From: JACPPO01 sp965262505
Lineage (GTDB): Bacteria; Acidobacteriota; Vicinamibacteria; Vicinamibacterales; UBA2999
NCBI GenBank assembly: GCA_965262505.1
Contig: CBDHFM010000003.1
Span: 1 to 62,238 of the forward strand
Length of the DNA: 62,238 bases
Reading direction: 5' to 3'
Shown: positions 25,295 through 34,786 of the stretch, piece by piece
Numbering within the stretch: position 1 is the stretch's first letter
Layout: each line of letters starts with the position of its first letter
Made by a program: the position numbers and the translations under genes
Notes under the pieces: model-generated
Told to the model about the DNA's origin: nothing
The model's input: only the letters and a program-made list of their open reading frames with translations
Databases searched by the model: none

Positions 25295-26034
25295 TGGCAG
25301 AGACTATCCCGCTCGGCGAGGTTGCTATCGCCGTGACGCGCAAGGACGTCAAGCATGTCCACTTGTCGGTGCACCCGCCGATGGGCCATGTCACGCTGGT
25401 CGTACCCATCGAAACCCGCCCGGAAGTGGCCCGGGCCTACGCCATCTCCAAGCTCGGATGGATTCGTGATCAGCAGGCGATGCTGCTCCGACAGGCGCGA
25501 GAGACACCCCGCCAATTTGTCGAACGGGAGAGCCACTACCTTTGGGGGCAGCGATATCTTCTAGCCGTCGTCGAAAAGGATGCGAAGCCCTTCGTCAGTC
25601 TTAGTCACCGCAGGATCACGCTCACCGTGCGTCCCGGCAGCACGACGGCGAAGCGGGAGAAAGTCATTCACGAATGGCACAAGGCGCTGCTGCACGAGGC
25701 AGTACCCCCCCTAGTCCAGAAGTGGGAGGCCAGGCTTGGCATCGAGGTTGCTGGCTACTTTCTCCAGCGCATGAAAACAAAGTGGGGTGGCTGCAATCGT
25801 CGCGCCGGAAACATCCGCCTCAATACGGAGCTCGTGAAAAAGCCGAAAGACCTGTTGGAGTATGTCGTCGTCCACGAAGTACTCCACCTCATCGAGCCAA
25901 CGCACAGCGAGCACTTCATGGCGCTGCAGAGCAAATACTATCCGACATGGCGTGAAGCGCGGGCAGAGCTCAACGCCCTGCCTCTTTCGGCGGAGGTTTG
26001 GCGTGTGACTGGGGTGAGCAGCGAGGGAGCTTAG
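25294..26034 (+). CDS. YgjP-like (DUF45) metallopeptidase domain protein
   Basis: 246 residues. The zinc site HEVLHLIEPTHSEHF (~190-205) gives HExxH plus a third His, and KTKWGGCNRRAGNIRLN is the other family hallmark. The start codon overlaps the hsdR stop (TGATG), so it is the fourth gene of the type I operon. DUF45 genes are frequently found at this position in type I loci; their role there is not established. Cytoplasmic by sequence (no signal peptide). Confidence 0.88.
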   Translation: MAETIPLGEVAIAVTRKDVKHVHLSVHPPMGHVTLVVPIETRPEVARAYAISKLGWIRDQQAMLLRQARETPRQFVERESHYLWGQRYLLAVVEKDAKPFVSLSHRRITLTVRPGSTTAKREKVIHEWHKALLHEAVPPLVQKWEARLGIEVAGYFLQRMKTKWGGCNRRAGNIRLNTELVKKPKDLLEYVVVHEVLHLIEPTHSEHFMALQSKYYPTWREARAELNALPLSAEVWRVTGVSSEGA

Positions 26035-26187
26035 AAGTGTAGATGCGAGTGCAGCAAATCGGAGACGGGTAAGTGGCTTAGCTGAGCATATAGCTGCTCG
26101 AGACCATACCTCGCGGCGGGGTTGTGGACGACCGATGGGCGGGCCAGCGAGTGTTTAGCGGGGCGGTCAAGATGGCGGATATGCGAC

Positions 26188-26238
26188 ATCATATGATACC
26201 ACTACCAGGTTTGATTTTAGGTTTATAAACTCATATGA
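26188..26238. promoter_or_regulatory. TCATATGA repeats, candidate toxin-antitoxin operator
   Basis: The palindrome ATCATATGAT (26188-26197) and a second TCATATGA (26231-26238) lie 42 bases apart in an AT-rich patch just before the toxin gene. Toxin-antitoxin operons of this type are autorepressed by the XRE-domain antitoxin at such palindromes. Confidence 0.55.
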
Positions 26239-26284
26239 TTTCATGTGGTGGTTGCGCGCTTGCAGTCCAGGAGCGGATGGTCGG

Positions 26285-26647
26285 ATGAGCATCGACGACG
26301 AAACGCGTCGTCAGCTTGTAAGTCTCGCAAGGAAACCACGCAAGCGGAATGCGAAGTTCAGTAGAGACCGTCCGACTGACTGGCGTCCACACCAGGTCCT
26401 GAACCCGGATGCGGCGCTCGGTCCACCGCACGACATGTTCACCGACGCCGGAGCGTGGGAATTGATCGCGTCCAGACTTGAGCAGGGGCATGACGTCGAG
26501 GCCGTCAAGCTGCGGAAGCCCGCCGGCGGCACCGGCTATGTCATGAAAATCATGCTTAAAAAAACGAAGCCGCTTCTCTACGTGAAGCTCCAACTGCGGC
26601 ACGGTGCGATTCTCGGACGGAGCTTTCACTACTCCAAGCGCGAATAG
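26285..26647 (+). CDS. putative MqsR-like toxin
   Basis: 120 residues from the ATG at 26285, with GGAG about 10 bases upstream. The C-terminal half, GTGYVMKIMLKKTKPLLYVK then LQLRHGAILGRSFHYSKRE, has alternating hydrophobic strands and the GRSFHYS ending that recurs in proteins encoded before MqsA-type antitoxins. It precedes, by 11 bases, a zinc-finger/XRE protein of antitoxin layout. MqsR-type toxins are translation-dependent mRNA interferases. That activity is inferred from context and the C-terminal pattern; no active site was verified. Confidence 0.6.
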   Translation: MSIDDETRRQLVSLARKPRKRNAKFSRDRPTDWRPHQVLNPDAALGPPHDMFTDAGAWELIASRLEQGHDVEAVKLRKPAGGTGYVMKIMLKKTKPLLYVKLQLRHGAILGRSFHYSKRE

Positions 26648-26658
26648 GGGGTTACACC

Positions 26659-27222
26659 GTGCAACCACGCACTTCGACCAGACGAGTTGGTAGAGCAACG
26701 CAGAAGGCACGCTGCTTCGAGTGTGACGAACCTACCGGCACGGATTGGCGCAAACACATGTTCACCTACGGGTCCGGCGACGGCGCCGTCGACTTGGCTG
26801 TCGAGATTCCCATCCGTACTTGCGGTTCATGCGGCTTCGAGTTTCTCGATCATGAGGCCGAGATTCTGAAGCATGAAGCCGTGTGCGCACACCTTGGCGT
26901 CCTGTCGCCAGCGGCGATACGGGGCATTCGACGCATGCACGACAACCTGTCCCAGGCCTCGTTCTCGAAGGTGACTGGGCTCGGCAAGGCGACACTGAAC
27001 CGTTGGGAAAACGGAATCTTGATTCAGAATCTGGCGAATGACCGCTATCTTCGCCTCCTCGCATCGCCCGCCAATGTGCAAGCGCTGGAACGATTGGATT
27101 CAGAAGCGACACGTTTGCTCCCACACTCGGATGCGAACGCATCCCGTTTCCGCTTCATCACAGTATCTGAGAAATTTCGCACGCAGCAGGCGGGTTTCTT
27201 GCTCCGACCCCGAGCCGCTTGA
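26659..27222 (+). CDS. MqsA-like antitoxin / transcription regulator
   Basis: 187 residues. The N-terminal zinc finger is ARCFECDE ... RTCGSCGFEF, a YgiT-type arrangement with two CxxC knuckles. It is followed by an XRE helix-turn-helix: LSQASFSKVTGLGKATLNRW then ENGILIQNLANDRYLRLL (~93-135). This two-domain plan is that of MqsA: the zinc domain neutralises the toxin and the HTH represses the operon. The C-terminal ~45 residues are an extension rich in Arg and Ser. The gene ends just before the KGGVGR ATPase, with which it may be co-transcribed. Confidence 0.75.
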   Translation: MQPRTSTRRVGRATQKARCFECDEPTGTDWRKHMFTYGSGDGAVDLAVEIPIRTCGSCGFEFLDHEAEILKHEAVCAHLGVLSPAAIRGIRRMHDNLSQASFSKVTGLGKATLNRWENGILIQNLANDRYLRLLASPANVQALERLDSEATRLLPHSDANASRFRFITVSEKFRTQQAGFLLRPRAA

Positions 27223-27242
27223 GATCCAGTCGGCATCAGCAC

Positions 27243-29102
27243 ATGTACGTCACGACGTTTTACTCGTTCAAGGGTGGTGTCGGACGCACAATGGCGTTGG
27301 TGAACGCGGCCGTCGCGCTCGCGAAGAGAGGGCGTCGCGTACTTGTGGTCGATTTCGATCTGGAAGCTCCTGGTCTGGATACCTTTGACATCTTTCGATC
27401 CCCCAAACCGGTTCCCGGCGTCATTGACTTCGTTGCGGAGTATCTCCTCTCCGGCCAGGCTCCGAAGGTCGACCAATTCGTCAGCGAATCGGCTGGCGTC
27501 GGTGACGGTGGCGGCGCACTCTGGAGCATGCCGTCGGGTGCGCAGCACGCGGCCTACGCGGCCAACTTCAACCAGATTGACTGGGGTGCGTTGTATGAAC
27601 GCCACGACGGATATCTTCTGTTCGAAGACCTCAAGGAGCAATGGAAACAGGTCCTCAGGCCGGACTACGTTCTGATTGACTCCCGCACCGGCCACACGGA
27701 TACCGGCGGCATCTGTACGCGACAGCTTCCGGATGCGGTCGCGATATTGTTCTTTCCGAACGATCAGAATCTGCGCGGCCTGACCGCGGTCGTTAACGAC
27801 ATTCGGTCGGAAGTGGAAGGTCCGCGCAGGAAGGAGATCGATCTCCACTTCGTGATGTCCAACGTACCGGATCTGGACGACGAAGACAGCATTCTGGAGG
27901 AGAAGATCGACGCGTTCCGGGAACAGCTTGGCTTCAAGGGCGAACCGATGATTGTGCACAGGTACGACAGCCTGTCGCTCTTGAGCCAGGTCGTCTTCAC
28001 GAAGGACCGTCCGAGAAGTCGACTCGCGAGAGAATATGTCGCCCTGGTTGATGAGATCGTCCGTCGCAACTTGATGGATCGGGACGGAGCGCTGAATTAC
28101 GTCAAACGGTTGCGTCGCCGTCGCAGGTTTGAACCTGACTCGCGGCTATTGATGAATCAACGACTCGAGCAGATCGAGAAGGCTCATTCGAGCGACGGAG
28201 AAGTCCTGTTCAATCTCGCCACGCTTCGCGACGACGATCGGAATCCCGGGAAGGCGCTTTCGCTGTTCGACCGGGCAGTCGAAGCCGGATATGAGAAGCC
28301 TGACGCATACCTGAATCGAGCTCGCGTTCGATCGGCACGCGGCGACATCGACGGTGCGAACGAAGACGCGCGATGCGTACTGCAGTCCGCCAATCTCGCA
28401 TGGCATGACGTCCTGGACGCGACATTGCTAGCACAATCGGACGACTACGGAGAATTCGCCGAATCGACGGCAGTAACGTCGTTGAATACCGATGAACAGA
28501 TCCAACTTGCATCGGGTTTGTCGTCTTCATCCGAGAAGCACCAGGACGTGAATGCTCTCGTCGTGCTTATTCTGCTCCCGCTCGTTCACGACGATGGTTT
28601 GTCCACGGAAGAACGTCGTCTTGCGATCCACCAATTGTCATTGGCCTATATCCGCATCGGAGCGTGTGCCGAGGCCGCAAGCCTGCTGCGCGGCGAATGG
28701 CCCGAGATCGACGGCATGGATATTCAGAACGCTTTCAACTACGGTATGGCGCGCTGGGGAAAGATTCGTGCTGTCGAGTCTGCGCCGTTTGCCCGCGTTG
28801 TCGCACTTGACCAGCGGGATGGCGAATCGGGCGAACCGCCGCCGCCGAATTACAGCCAATGCCTCGCAATTGCTTGCTGGGCTGTCGACGATATGCCGGC
28901 GGCGTTGAATTTTGCCCGTCGTGCACGGTTGGTGCGACGTTCAGAATTCAGTTGCTGGCGATATTGCCAGGTATCCGCACAGGAGTTTCTCGAAGATCTC
29001 GACGAGATCGACGCGCTCATCGGTGGTGATGCCTCTCAGACGCCGCTATTCATGCGCGTGGACGCCGCTAGCCAGGGCAACGACCAGGATGGAGAAGAAT
29101 AA
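27243..29102 (+). CDS. KGGVGR-motif P-loop ATPase with helical-repeat C-terminus
   Basis: 619 residues from the ATG at 27243. The N-terminus YVTTFYSFKGGVGRTMALVN holds the variant Walker A, KGGVGRT in place of the ParA-type KGGxGKT, with Arg at the usual Lys position. VLVVDFDLEAPGLDTF and DYVLIDSRTGHTDTG complete the SIMIBI-type fold. After ~290 residues comes a tetratricopeptide-like region (LFNLATLRDDDRNPGKALSL, FDRAVEAGYEKPDAYLNRAR). Such fusions are found in bacterial conflict and signalling loci. The immediate upstream toxin-antitoxin pair and nearby restriction genes support a defence or regulatory role, not partition. Function unknown. Confidence 0.8.
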   Translation: MYVTTFYSFKGGVGRTMALVNAAVALAKRGRRVLVVDFDLEAPGLDTFDIFRSPKPVPGVIDFVAEYLLSGQAPKVDQFVSESAGVGDGGGALWSMPSGAQHAAYAANFNQIDWGALYERHDGYLLFEDLKEQWKQVLRPDYVLIDSRTGHTDTGGICTRQLPDAVAILFFPNDQNLRGLTAVVNDIRSEVEGPRRKEIDLHFVMSNVPDLDDEDSILEEKIDAFREQLGFKGEPMIVHRYDSLSLLSQVVFTKDRPRSRLAREYVALVDEIVRRNLMDRDGALNYVKRLRRRRRFEPDSRLLMNQRLEQIEKAHSSDGEVLFNLATLRDDDRNPGKALSLFDRAVEAGYEKPDAYLNRARVRSARGDIDGANEDARCVLQSANLAWHDVLDATLLAQSDDYGEFAESTAVTSLNTDEQIQLASGLSSSSEKHQDVNALVVLILLPLVHDDGLSTEERRLAIHQLSLAYIRIGACAEAASLLRGEWPEIDGMDIQNAFNYGMARWGKIRAVESAPFARVVALDQRDGESGEPPPPNYSQCLAIACWAVDDMPAALNFARRARLVRRSEFSCWRYCQVSAQEFLEDLDEIDALIGGDASQTPLFMRVDAASQGNDQDGEE

Positions 29103-29532
29103 TCTGGCGCCAGAGCACCGCCGCTGTTTTGGCCACAGGCTCGCGTCGCCGCCGTCGCGGATTCCGATCAGCTCCTCCGCAGTCGAAACGATCCGTAGCG
29201 GCGTCATCTCCCCGAACATCACTTCGACCTTACCGGCGCGAAGCCCAGCTTGTTGCGGGGACGCCACCGGGCCCCGATGTGTCGCAGGTCCGCCTCACGT
29301 TACGGAAGGGAAAACAGGGCCGGCCGCGGCCGGCTTGTCAGAATGGTTCTCCGAGCCATGCTCTGTCGCTCGACGTATGCAAGACATAGAATCCGACACG
29401 GGATACGACACACGGCGGCACGTGCTGGAAGGGGTCTTTGCCCGTGTGTCGCAAACGACCGTTTACGATACATGCGGCCAGACGACTCGTCCTCGATGAG
29501 TGCCACCGCATGACTCGTGTGGTCTGGGGGAC
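29103..29532. other. non-coding debris holding a resolvase-site remnant
   Basis: 430 bases without an intact gene. About 29285-29485 is a degraded resolution site (annotated separately). The first ~165 bases have a minus-strand frame (QAGLRAGKVEVMFGEM...) that looks coding-like but matches nothing I recognise. Confidence 0.5.
29285..29485 (+). repeat. res-like remnant of a second Tn3-type element
   Basis: Matches, in inverse orientation and at roughly 80% identity by eye, the segment 57455-57640. Shared landmarks are TATGCAAGACATAGAATC, GGGATACGACACACG and the terminal GTGTCGCAAACGACCGTTTA. In the 57-kb copy this block lies directly before a resolvase start codon, so it is a resolution site. 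Here the resolvase is gone. Confidence 0.7.
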
Positions 29533-30669
29533 ATGAGCGAGCCGGCCGCGTTCGCGCGCGTCCTGGCGTCGTTGTACGACGCCATGCTGGACGAGACCCA
29601 CTGGCCGGCCACCTCGGCCTTGATTGACGAGGCCTGCGGCGTCGTGGGTAATGCCCTCCTGGTCGCCGAAGGCCCGCCCGACGACATCCGGGTGCTCTTC
29701 GTCGGGCTCTACTACCGCGGGCAGCGCCGCCTCGATCTGGAGCGTGAGTACCTCGACATCTACCATCCCATCAACGAAGCCATCCCGCGGCAGCTGCAAC
29801 TGCCCGCCGGCCAACTGGTGCCGATCCCAGACCTGTACACGGCCGAGGAGCTGAAAACCTCGCGTACCTACAACGAGGCCTTACCCCGGTACACGAATCA
29901 GCAGGGCTTGAACGTGCTTCTGGACGGGCCGGGGGGCTCCCGCATGACCTGGTCGCTCGCGGATCCCGTCGCCTCGGAGGGCTGGGGGTCGTCGCAGATC
30001 GCGATGGTCCGGCGGCTCATGCCCCATGTCCGTCAATTCATCCGTGTCCGGCAGGCGCTGGTCCGTGCCCAGGCGGGGGACACGACCGTGACGGCCCTGC
30101 TCGAGACCCCGCGGATCGGCGTCCTCCACCTGGACCGGCGCGGGCGGATCCTGGCGGTCAATGACCGTGCCCGGCGCCTCCTCCGACACGGTGAGGCGTT
30201 GTCGGATGAAGAGGGGGTGTTGCAGGCCCGCGCGCCGGACGACCAGGCCCGTCTGGCGCGGCTGGTGGCGGAGGCGCTGCCGACCTCCAGTGCGGTGCCG
30301 GTCAGTGGATCGACGCTGCTGGGCCGCGCGGCCGGGGTGCCGCCGGTGGTGATGCACGTCAAACCCGTGGGGATCCCGCAACCGGACTACGGCGCGCGGC
30401 CCGTCGCGGCGCTCGTCCTGCTGGTCGAGCCGGGGGGCCATCCGCGTCTCGACCACGACGTGGTCACCAGGACGCTGGGGCTGACGCCGGCCGAGAGTCA
30501 GGTGGCGGTCTGGTTGGCCGACGGCAAGAGCGTGCGCGACATCGCCCTGGCCACGGGACTCACGGAAGGCGCCATCTACTGGCACCTGAAGCAGATCTAC
30601 AAGAAACTGCCGATCTCCCGGCAGGTGGACCTGGTGCGGTTGGTGCTGTCGATCGCCGAGTTCGGGTAA
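29533..30669 (+). CDS. LuxR-family transcriptional regulator
   Basis: 378 residues from the ATG at 29533, preceded by a GGGGG ribosome site. The C-terminal helix-turn-helix is LGLTPAESQVAVWLADGKSV then RDIALATGLTEGAIYWHLKQ and IYKKLPISRQVDLVRLV, a classic LuxR/NarL-type HTH. The N-terminal ~300 residues contain PAS-like features (IGVLHLDRRGRILAVNDRAR at ~195) and no response-regulator receiver. The signal is unknown. The closest downstream intact gene is the autotransporter, so that is a possible target; the gene also stands alone between mobile-element remnants, so it may be a passenger. Confidence 0.87.
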   Translation: MSEPAAFARVLASLYDAMLDETHWPATSALIDEACGVVGNALLVAEGPPDDIRVLFVGLYYRGQRRLDLEREYLDIYHPINEAIPRQLQLPAGQLVPIPDLYTAEELKTSRTYNEALPRYTNQQGLNVLLDGPGGSRMTWSLADPVASEGWGSSQIAMVRRLMPHVRQFIRVRQALVRAQAGDTTVTALLETPRIGVLHLDRRGRILAVNDRARRLLRHGEALSDEEGVLQARAPDDQARLARLVAEALPTSSAVPVSGSTLLGRAAGVPPVVMHVKPVGIPQPDYGARPVAALVLLVEPGGHPRLDHDVVTRTLGLTPAESQVAVWLADGKSVRDIALATGLTEGAIYWHLKQIYKKLPISRQVDLVRLVLSIAEFG

Positions 30670-30846
30670 CCGCGGCGCGGCCGGCGTCCTCGCTGGGCGG
30701 GCCGCTGGCCGGCCTCGTGCTTTTTCTTCTCCAATTCCAGAATATTTCCTCCAAACTACCAATCCTGTTAGTGACTGGATAGCGTTGCAAACGCTAGCCT
30801 TGGGCGTGTTGCAACGGTGGCGTATGGTGGCGGGTAGTCTGCCGTC
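30670..30846. other. spacer with possible IS6 left edge
   Basis: No gene. The repeated GTTGCAA (around 30783 and 30811) just before the IS6-type transposase fragment could be part of its terminal repeat. Confidence 0.35.
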
Positions 30847-31332
30847 ATGAAGCCGGCCAGCCGCCCGGCGATTTTCAAGGGGCGACACAGCGATCCTGAG
30901 TTGATTCTGTGCGCCGTGCGCGGGTATCTGCAGTCCTCACTCCCGTTCCGCGAGGCCGCCGCGCGGCTCCGCGCGCGCGGCCTGCAGGCGGACCACACGA
31001 CCCTCTGGCGCTGGGTCCAGCGCTACGGTCTCGAACTGAAGGCGCAGCCGCGCCGTCCTCTCCCGCCAAATCAGACGTCCTGGCATGTCGATGAGACCAC
31101 CGTGCGTGTCAAGGGCCGGTGGTGTTACCTCTACCGCGCCCTCGACGCCACCGGCACCCCGATCGACTTCGTGCTCTCGGAGGTGCGCGCTGCCGCGGCG
31201 GCCACACGCCTGTTCCGCACGGCGCTGACGGATCCGTCGGCGACAGCGTCAGGGCATCCACCCGCTGGTCGGGGTGACCGCCGGAGACGGCGCGCGGTCG
31301 AGGCGACGCATCGCGCGCCGGCCGCGTTGTGA
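30847..31332 (+). pseudogene. IS6-family transposase, N-terminal fragment
   Basis: MKPASRPAIFKGRHSDPELI continues with LQADHTTLWRWVQRYGLEL, then SWHVDETTVRVKGRWCYLYR, the zinc-finger/HTH and first catalytic Asp (VDET) of IS6-family enzymes. Homology ends at about codon 125 (LFRTALTDPS), after which the frame is arginine-rich nonsense. The second Asp and Glu are missing. A C-terminal fragment of the same family lies at 57676-57840. Confidence 0.85.
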
Positions 31333-31462
31333 ACGCGGCGCACCACAGCCCGTCACTGCGTTCATGGGAACAGCAGGTTCTTTCTTACAGGGACGGAGGG
31401 CGGTGTTTACATTTCAGCCAGAGCCGGTTCCCGGTCGCAACGGCACGGAGTGAAGAAAAGGT

Positions 31463-34400
31463 ATGGACTGCTTGAAAACAGGTTTGATATCCAACGACCG
31501 CCTTGACTTGGCTATCAAGAGCCAAGAGCCAAGAGCCATATCTAACTCTGGTTTAGGGTATACCGGGTCCCCTCCAGCCCCACACCGGCCGCCTGAATCC
31601 TCCCCGCCCAGCGCAGGCGAGACCCCGCACCGCCAACACGACCGCCCTGCCCGCCTCTGGGCGGCGACCGCGCGCGCCGCCGCGGGGTTCCTCGTGGTGC
31701 TGGCCGCGCTCTTTGCCCTGCCCCTGCAAGCCGGGGCGCAGACGCTCTCCACCGACGCGACGCTGAGGAATCTGGCGCTGGAGGGCGCCACCGGCAGCGA
31801 AGCGATTGCGTTGAGTCCGGTCTTCGATAGCGCCACCGAAACCTACACGACCGCGGTGGCCAACCGATTCGACGCGGTGATGCTGACGGCGACAAAAAAC
31901 GACGCCAATGCGACCGTGGCGATCACGAACGACGACGACACGAGCACGCCGGGCGAGGCGGAACTGAACCTCAGCGTCGGGTCCAACACGGTGACGGTGA
32001 CGGTGACGGCAGAGAGCGGCGCCACGAAGACCTACACGATCACAGTGACGCGGGCCAGCGCCCCGCCCGCGCCAACCGACTGCCCCGCCGACACCGACTG
32101 GTGCACCACTATGGGGGTAGGGTACGTGAGCGCGTTAGCAGCCTCGATCAACTTTGAATTTTGGGGGTATAAGAGCGACTCGCAGTACGGCGATCTCCAC
32201 TCAACGACGTTTACCCATGACGGAGACAGCTACACCGTTTCAAGGGTTGATCGGGGAAGAGTGACCCGGCTCCCCGGAAACACGGTCAATTCCGACTCAT
32301 TAGACGTAAGAATCAGACCGACACTGCCCGACGGCACGACCTTACAGCTCGGCAACCGGACCTTCGCCGTCGATACCAACTCTGCAACGAACAACGCCGG
32401 ACACGAAAGTTGGAACATTGAGTCCAACCCGCTGAGCTGGACAGCGGGCCAGCAGGTCACGGTGAGCCTGAAGTTTCCCGATCCCACGGCTGCCCTCTCA
32501 ATCGCGGACGCAAGCGCCAACGAGAACGCCGGCCACCTCCTATTCGAGGTCACGCTCTCGCGAGCGTTGCGAAACACGGTAAAGGTCGACTTCGAGACTA
32601 CTTCGGGAGGCACCGCCACCGAGGGCGACGACTACCATGCCCGTCGCACCTACACCCACGTCATTCTGGCGGGAGACAGGACCGCGCAGATGGGCTTCGC
32701 GCTCATTGAAGACACGGTCGACGACGCCGGCGAGACAGTAAAGGTAAAGCTCAGCAACGCGCTCGTGGTCGATGCGTACGGCGACAAAATAAAGGATCTC
32801 CACATCACGCACCCCGAGGCAACGGGAACGATCACCGCGCCGCCGACCACCACGAACAACGTGCCGGGTCTGACCATTCGGATCAAAGACGCGACCGGGG
32901 ACGAGGACGACGGGTACCTCGATTTCAGAGTCAGGCTCTCGAAGAAGTATGACGACTACGTGTGTTACGACTTCGAGACCATCTCGGGCGGCAACGCCAC
33001 GGAAGGAATGGACTACCTCAAGTTCCCGAAAGCCACGTACTGGATGCAGATCGGAAAACGGGTGGACAAACCCTTCGTCCGCCTCATCGACGACTCGGTG
33101 AACGACAACGGCGAGACCGTGAAGGTCAAGATCAGCAATGCACACGTGTGCGGTGACCCATCGCAGACGGTCTCCATCACGAGAGCCGAGGCGACGGGAA
33201 CGATCAGGAACAGCGACCCGCTGCCGCGGGCATTGATGGCGCGGTTTGGGCGGACGGCGGCCGTGCACGTGGTCGAGCACGTCGAGGAGCGGCTGGCGGC
33301 GCCGCGCGAGGTGGGTGTCGAGGCCCAGGTGGCCGGGCGGCAGCTGCGGCCGGGCATGGCGCGCGAACTGGCGCTCGACGTCCTGAGCCAGCTCGGATCG
33401 TCGGCTGGCAGGCACGCCCCCGGCGCGGGCTCCCCCGGTGCACGGTCCGGCTCCCCGATGGGCGCGGCGGCCGGGTCGATCGGCCTGGGCGCAGGGATGG
33501 GCGGTCCCGCCGGTGGCGGGATGGGCGTGGCGGCGGATCCGATGAACGGGATGGCCGGTCCGGACGGCGGGCTGTTCGACCGCGGCCTGCGCTCGATGGG
33601 CCTGGGCGGCGAGCATCTGCTCACCAACTCGTCCTTCGCGCTCACCCGCGAGACACGCCAGGGCGGCATCCTCTCGTTCTGGAGCCGGGGCGCCCGGTCG
33701 TCGTTCGCAGGCCGCGAGGAGGCGCTGTCGCTGGGCGGTGACGTGCGCACGACGATGTTCGGGGCCGACTACGCGAAGGGGCCGCTGGTGGCGGGCCTGT
33801 CACTGTCGAACAGCCGGGGGCTGGGCGAGTACGCCGGCGTCAGCGGCGGGCAGGTGGCGTCGGCCGTGACCGGCCTCTACCCGTGGCTGGGGTACAAACT
33901 GTCCGACCGGGTGTCGGTGTGGGGCGTGACCGGCTACGGGAAGGGGGCCCTGACGTTGACGCCGGGCGAGGGAGCGGCGCTCACGAGCGGGCTGTCGATG
34001 GCGATGGCGGCCGCCGGGACGCGGGGCGCGTTGGTGGCCGGGGGCGCGCGCGGCTTCGAGCTGGCGTTCAAGGCCGATGCCCTGTGGGTCGGCACGTCGA
34101 TCGACGGCGTCGAAGGACCCGGTGGGAATGTGACGGCGACCGCGGCGGCGGTGACCCGGTTCCGGACGGGGCTGGAGGGCGCGCGGGGCTACACGCTCGC
34201 CGGCAGGCTGTCACTCAGGCCGAGCGTCGAGGTCGGACTGCGGCATGACGGCGGGGACGCCGAGACCGGCGCCGGCCTGGACGTGGGCGGCGGGCTGGTG
34301 GTGTCGGACACGTCGACCGGGCTGGCGGTCGACGTGCGGGTGCGGATGCTGGTAATGCACCAGGCCGACGGGTTCTCCGAGCGGGGCATGGCGCTGTCGC

Positions 34401-34786
34401 TCAGCTACAACCCGACGCCGTCGACGCCGCTGGGCTTGACGGCACGGGTGGCGCCGTCGTGGGGCGGTGAGGCGACGAGCGGGGCCGAGGCGATGTGGGG
34501 CCGGGAGACGATGGCGGGGATGGCCAACGGCGGCCTCGCGTCAGGCAACCGCCTCGAGGGCGAGGTCGGCTACGGGCTGCCGGTGGGAAGCCGCTTCGTG
34601 GGGACGCCGCGGGTCGGCGTCAGCACCTCGGAGTACGGACGGGACTATCGGATCGGCTACGGCCTCGGGGTGCTCGACCGGGAGCGTCTGAACCTCGAGC
34701 TTGGCGTCGACGCCCACCGCCGTGAGAGTCCGATGCTGGACGGCACAGATAACGGCGCGCTCGCGCGGGCCACGATGCGCTGGTAG
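31463..34786 (+). CDS. autotransporter with cadherin-like and Calx-beta domains
   Basis: 1107 residues. The long N-terminus has a hydrophobic export segment at ~70-92 (AGFLVVLAALFALPLQAGAQ, cleavage likely after AQA/AGA). A cadherin-like beta-sandwich lies at ~97-195 (TLRNLALEGATG ... TKTYTITVTRA). Two Calx-beta-like repeats lie at ~343-455 and ~468-580 (TSGGTATEGDDY and ISGGNATEGMDY). A Gly/Met-rich linker (~640-700) leads to a C-terminal outer-membrane barrel of ~390 residues ending in the aromatic ATMRW. It is predicted to display the beta domains on the cell surface. Adhesion or mating-pair contact is inferred from its place beside the transfer genes. No Asp protease triad seen. Confidence 0.82.
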   Translation: MDCLKTGLISNDRLDLAIKSQEPRAISNSGLGYTGSPPAPHRPPESSPPSAGETPHRQHDRPARLWAATARAAAGFLVVLAALFALPLQAGAQTLSTDATLRNLALEGATGSEAIALSPVFDSATETYTTAVANRFDAVMLTATKNDANATVAITNDDDTSTPGEAELNLSVGSNTVTVTVTAESGATKTYTITVTRASAPPAPTDCPADTDWCTTMGVGYVSALAASINFEFWGYKSDSQYGDLHSTTFTHDGDSYTVSRVDRGRVTRLPGNTVNSDSLDVRIRPTLPDGTTLQLGNRTFAVDTNSATNNAGHESWNIESNPLSWTAGQQVTVSLKFPDPTAALSIADASANENAGHLLFEVTLSRALRNTVKVDFETTSGGTATEGDDYHARRTYTHVILAGDRTAQMGFALIEDTVDDAGETVKVKLSNALVVDAYGDKIKDLHITHPEATGTITAPPTTTNNVPGLTIRIKDATGDEDDGYLDFRVRLSKKYDDYVCYDFETISGGNATEGMDYLKFPKATYWMQIGKRVDKPFVRLIDDSVNDNGETVKVKISNAHVCGDPSQTVSITRAEATGTIRNSDPLPRALMARFGRTAAVHVVEHVEERLAAPREVGVEAQVAGRQLRPGMARELALDVLSQLGSSAGRHAPGAGSPGARSGSPMGAAAGSIGLGAGMGGPAGGGMGVAADPMNGMAGPDGGLFDRGLRSMGLGGEHLLTNSSFALTRETRQGGILSFWSRGARSSFAGREEALSLGGDVRTTMFGADYAKGPLVAGLSLSNSRGLGEYAGVSGGQVASAVTGLYPWLGYKLSDRVSVWGVTGYGKGALTLTPGEGAALTSGLSMAMAAAGTRGALVAGGARGFELAFKADALWVGTSIDGVEGPGGNVTATAAAVTRFRTGLEGARGYTLAGRLSLRPSVEVGLRHDGGDAETGAGLDVGGGLVVSDTSTGLAVDVRVRMLVMHQADGFSERGMALSLSYNPTPSTPLGLTARVAPSWGGEATSGAEAMWGRETMAGMANGGLASGNRLEGEVGYGLPVGSRFVGTPRVGVSTSEYGRDYRIGYGLGVLDRERLNLELGVDAHRRESPMLDGTDNGALARATMRW

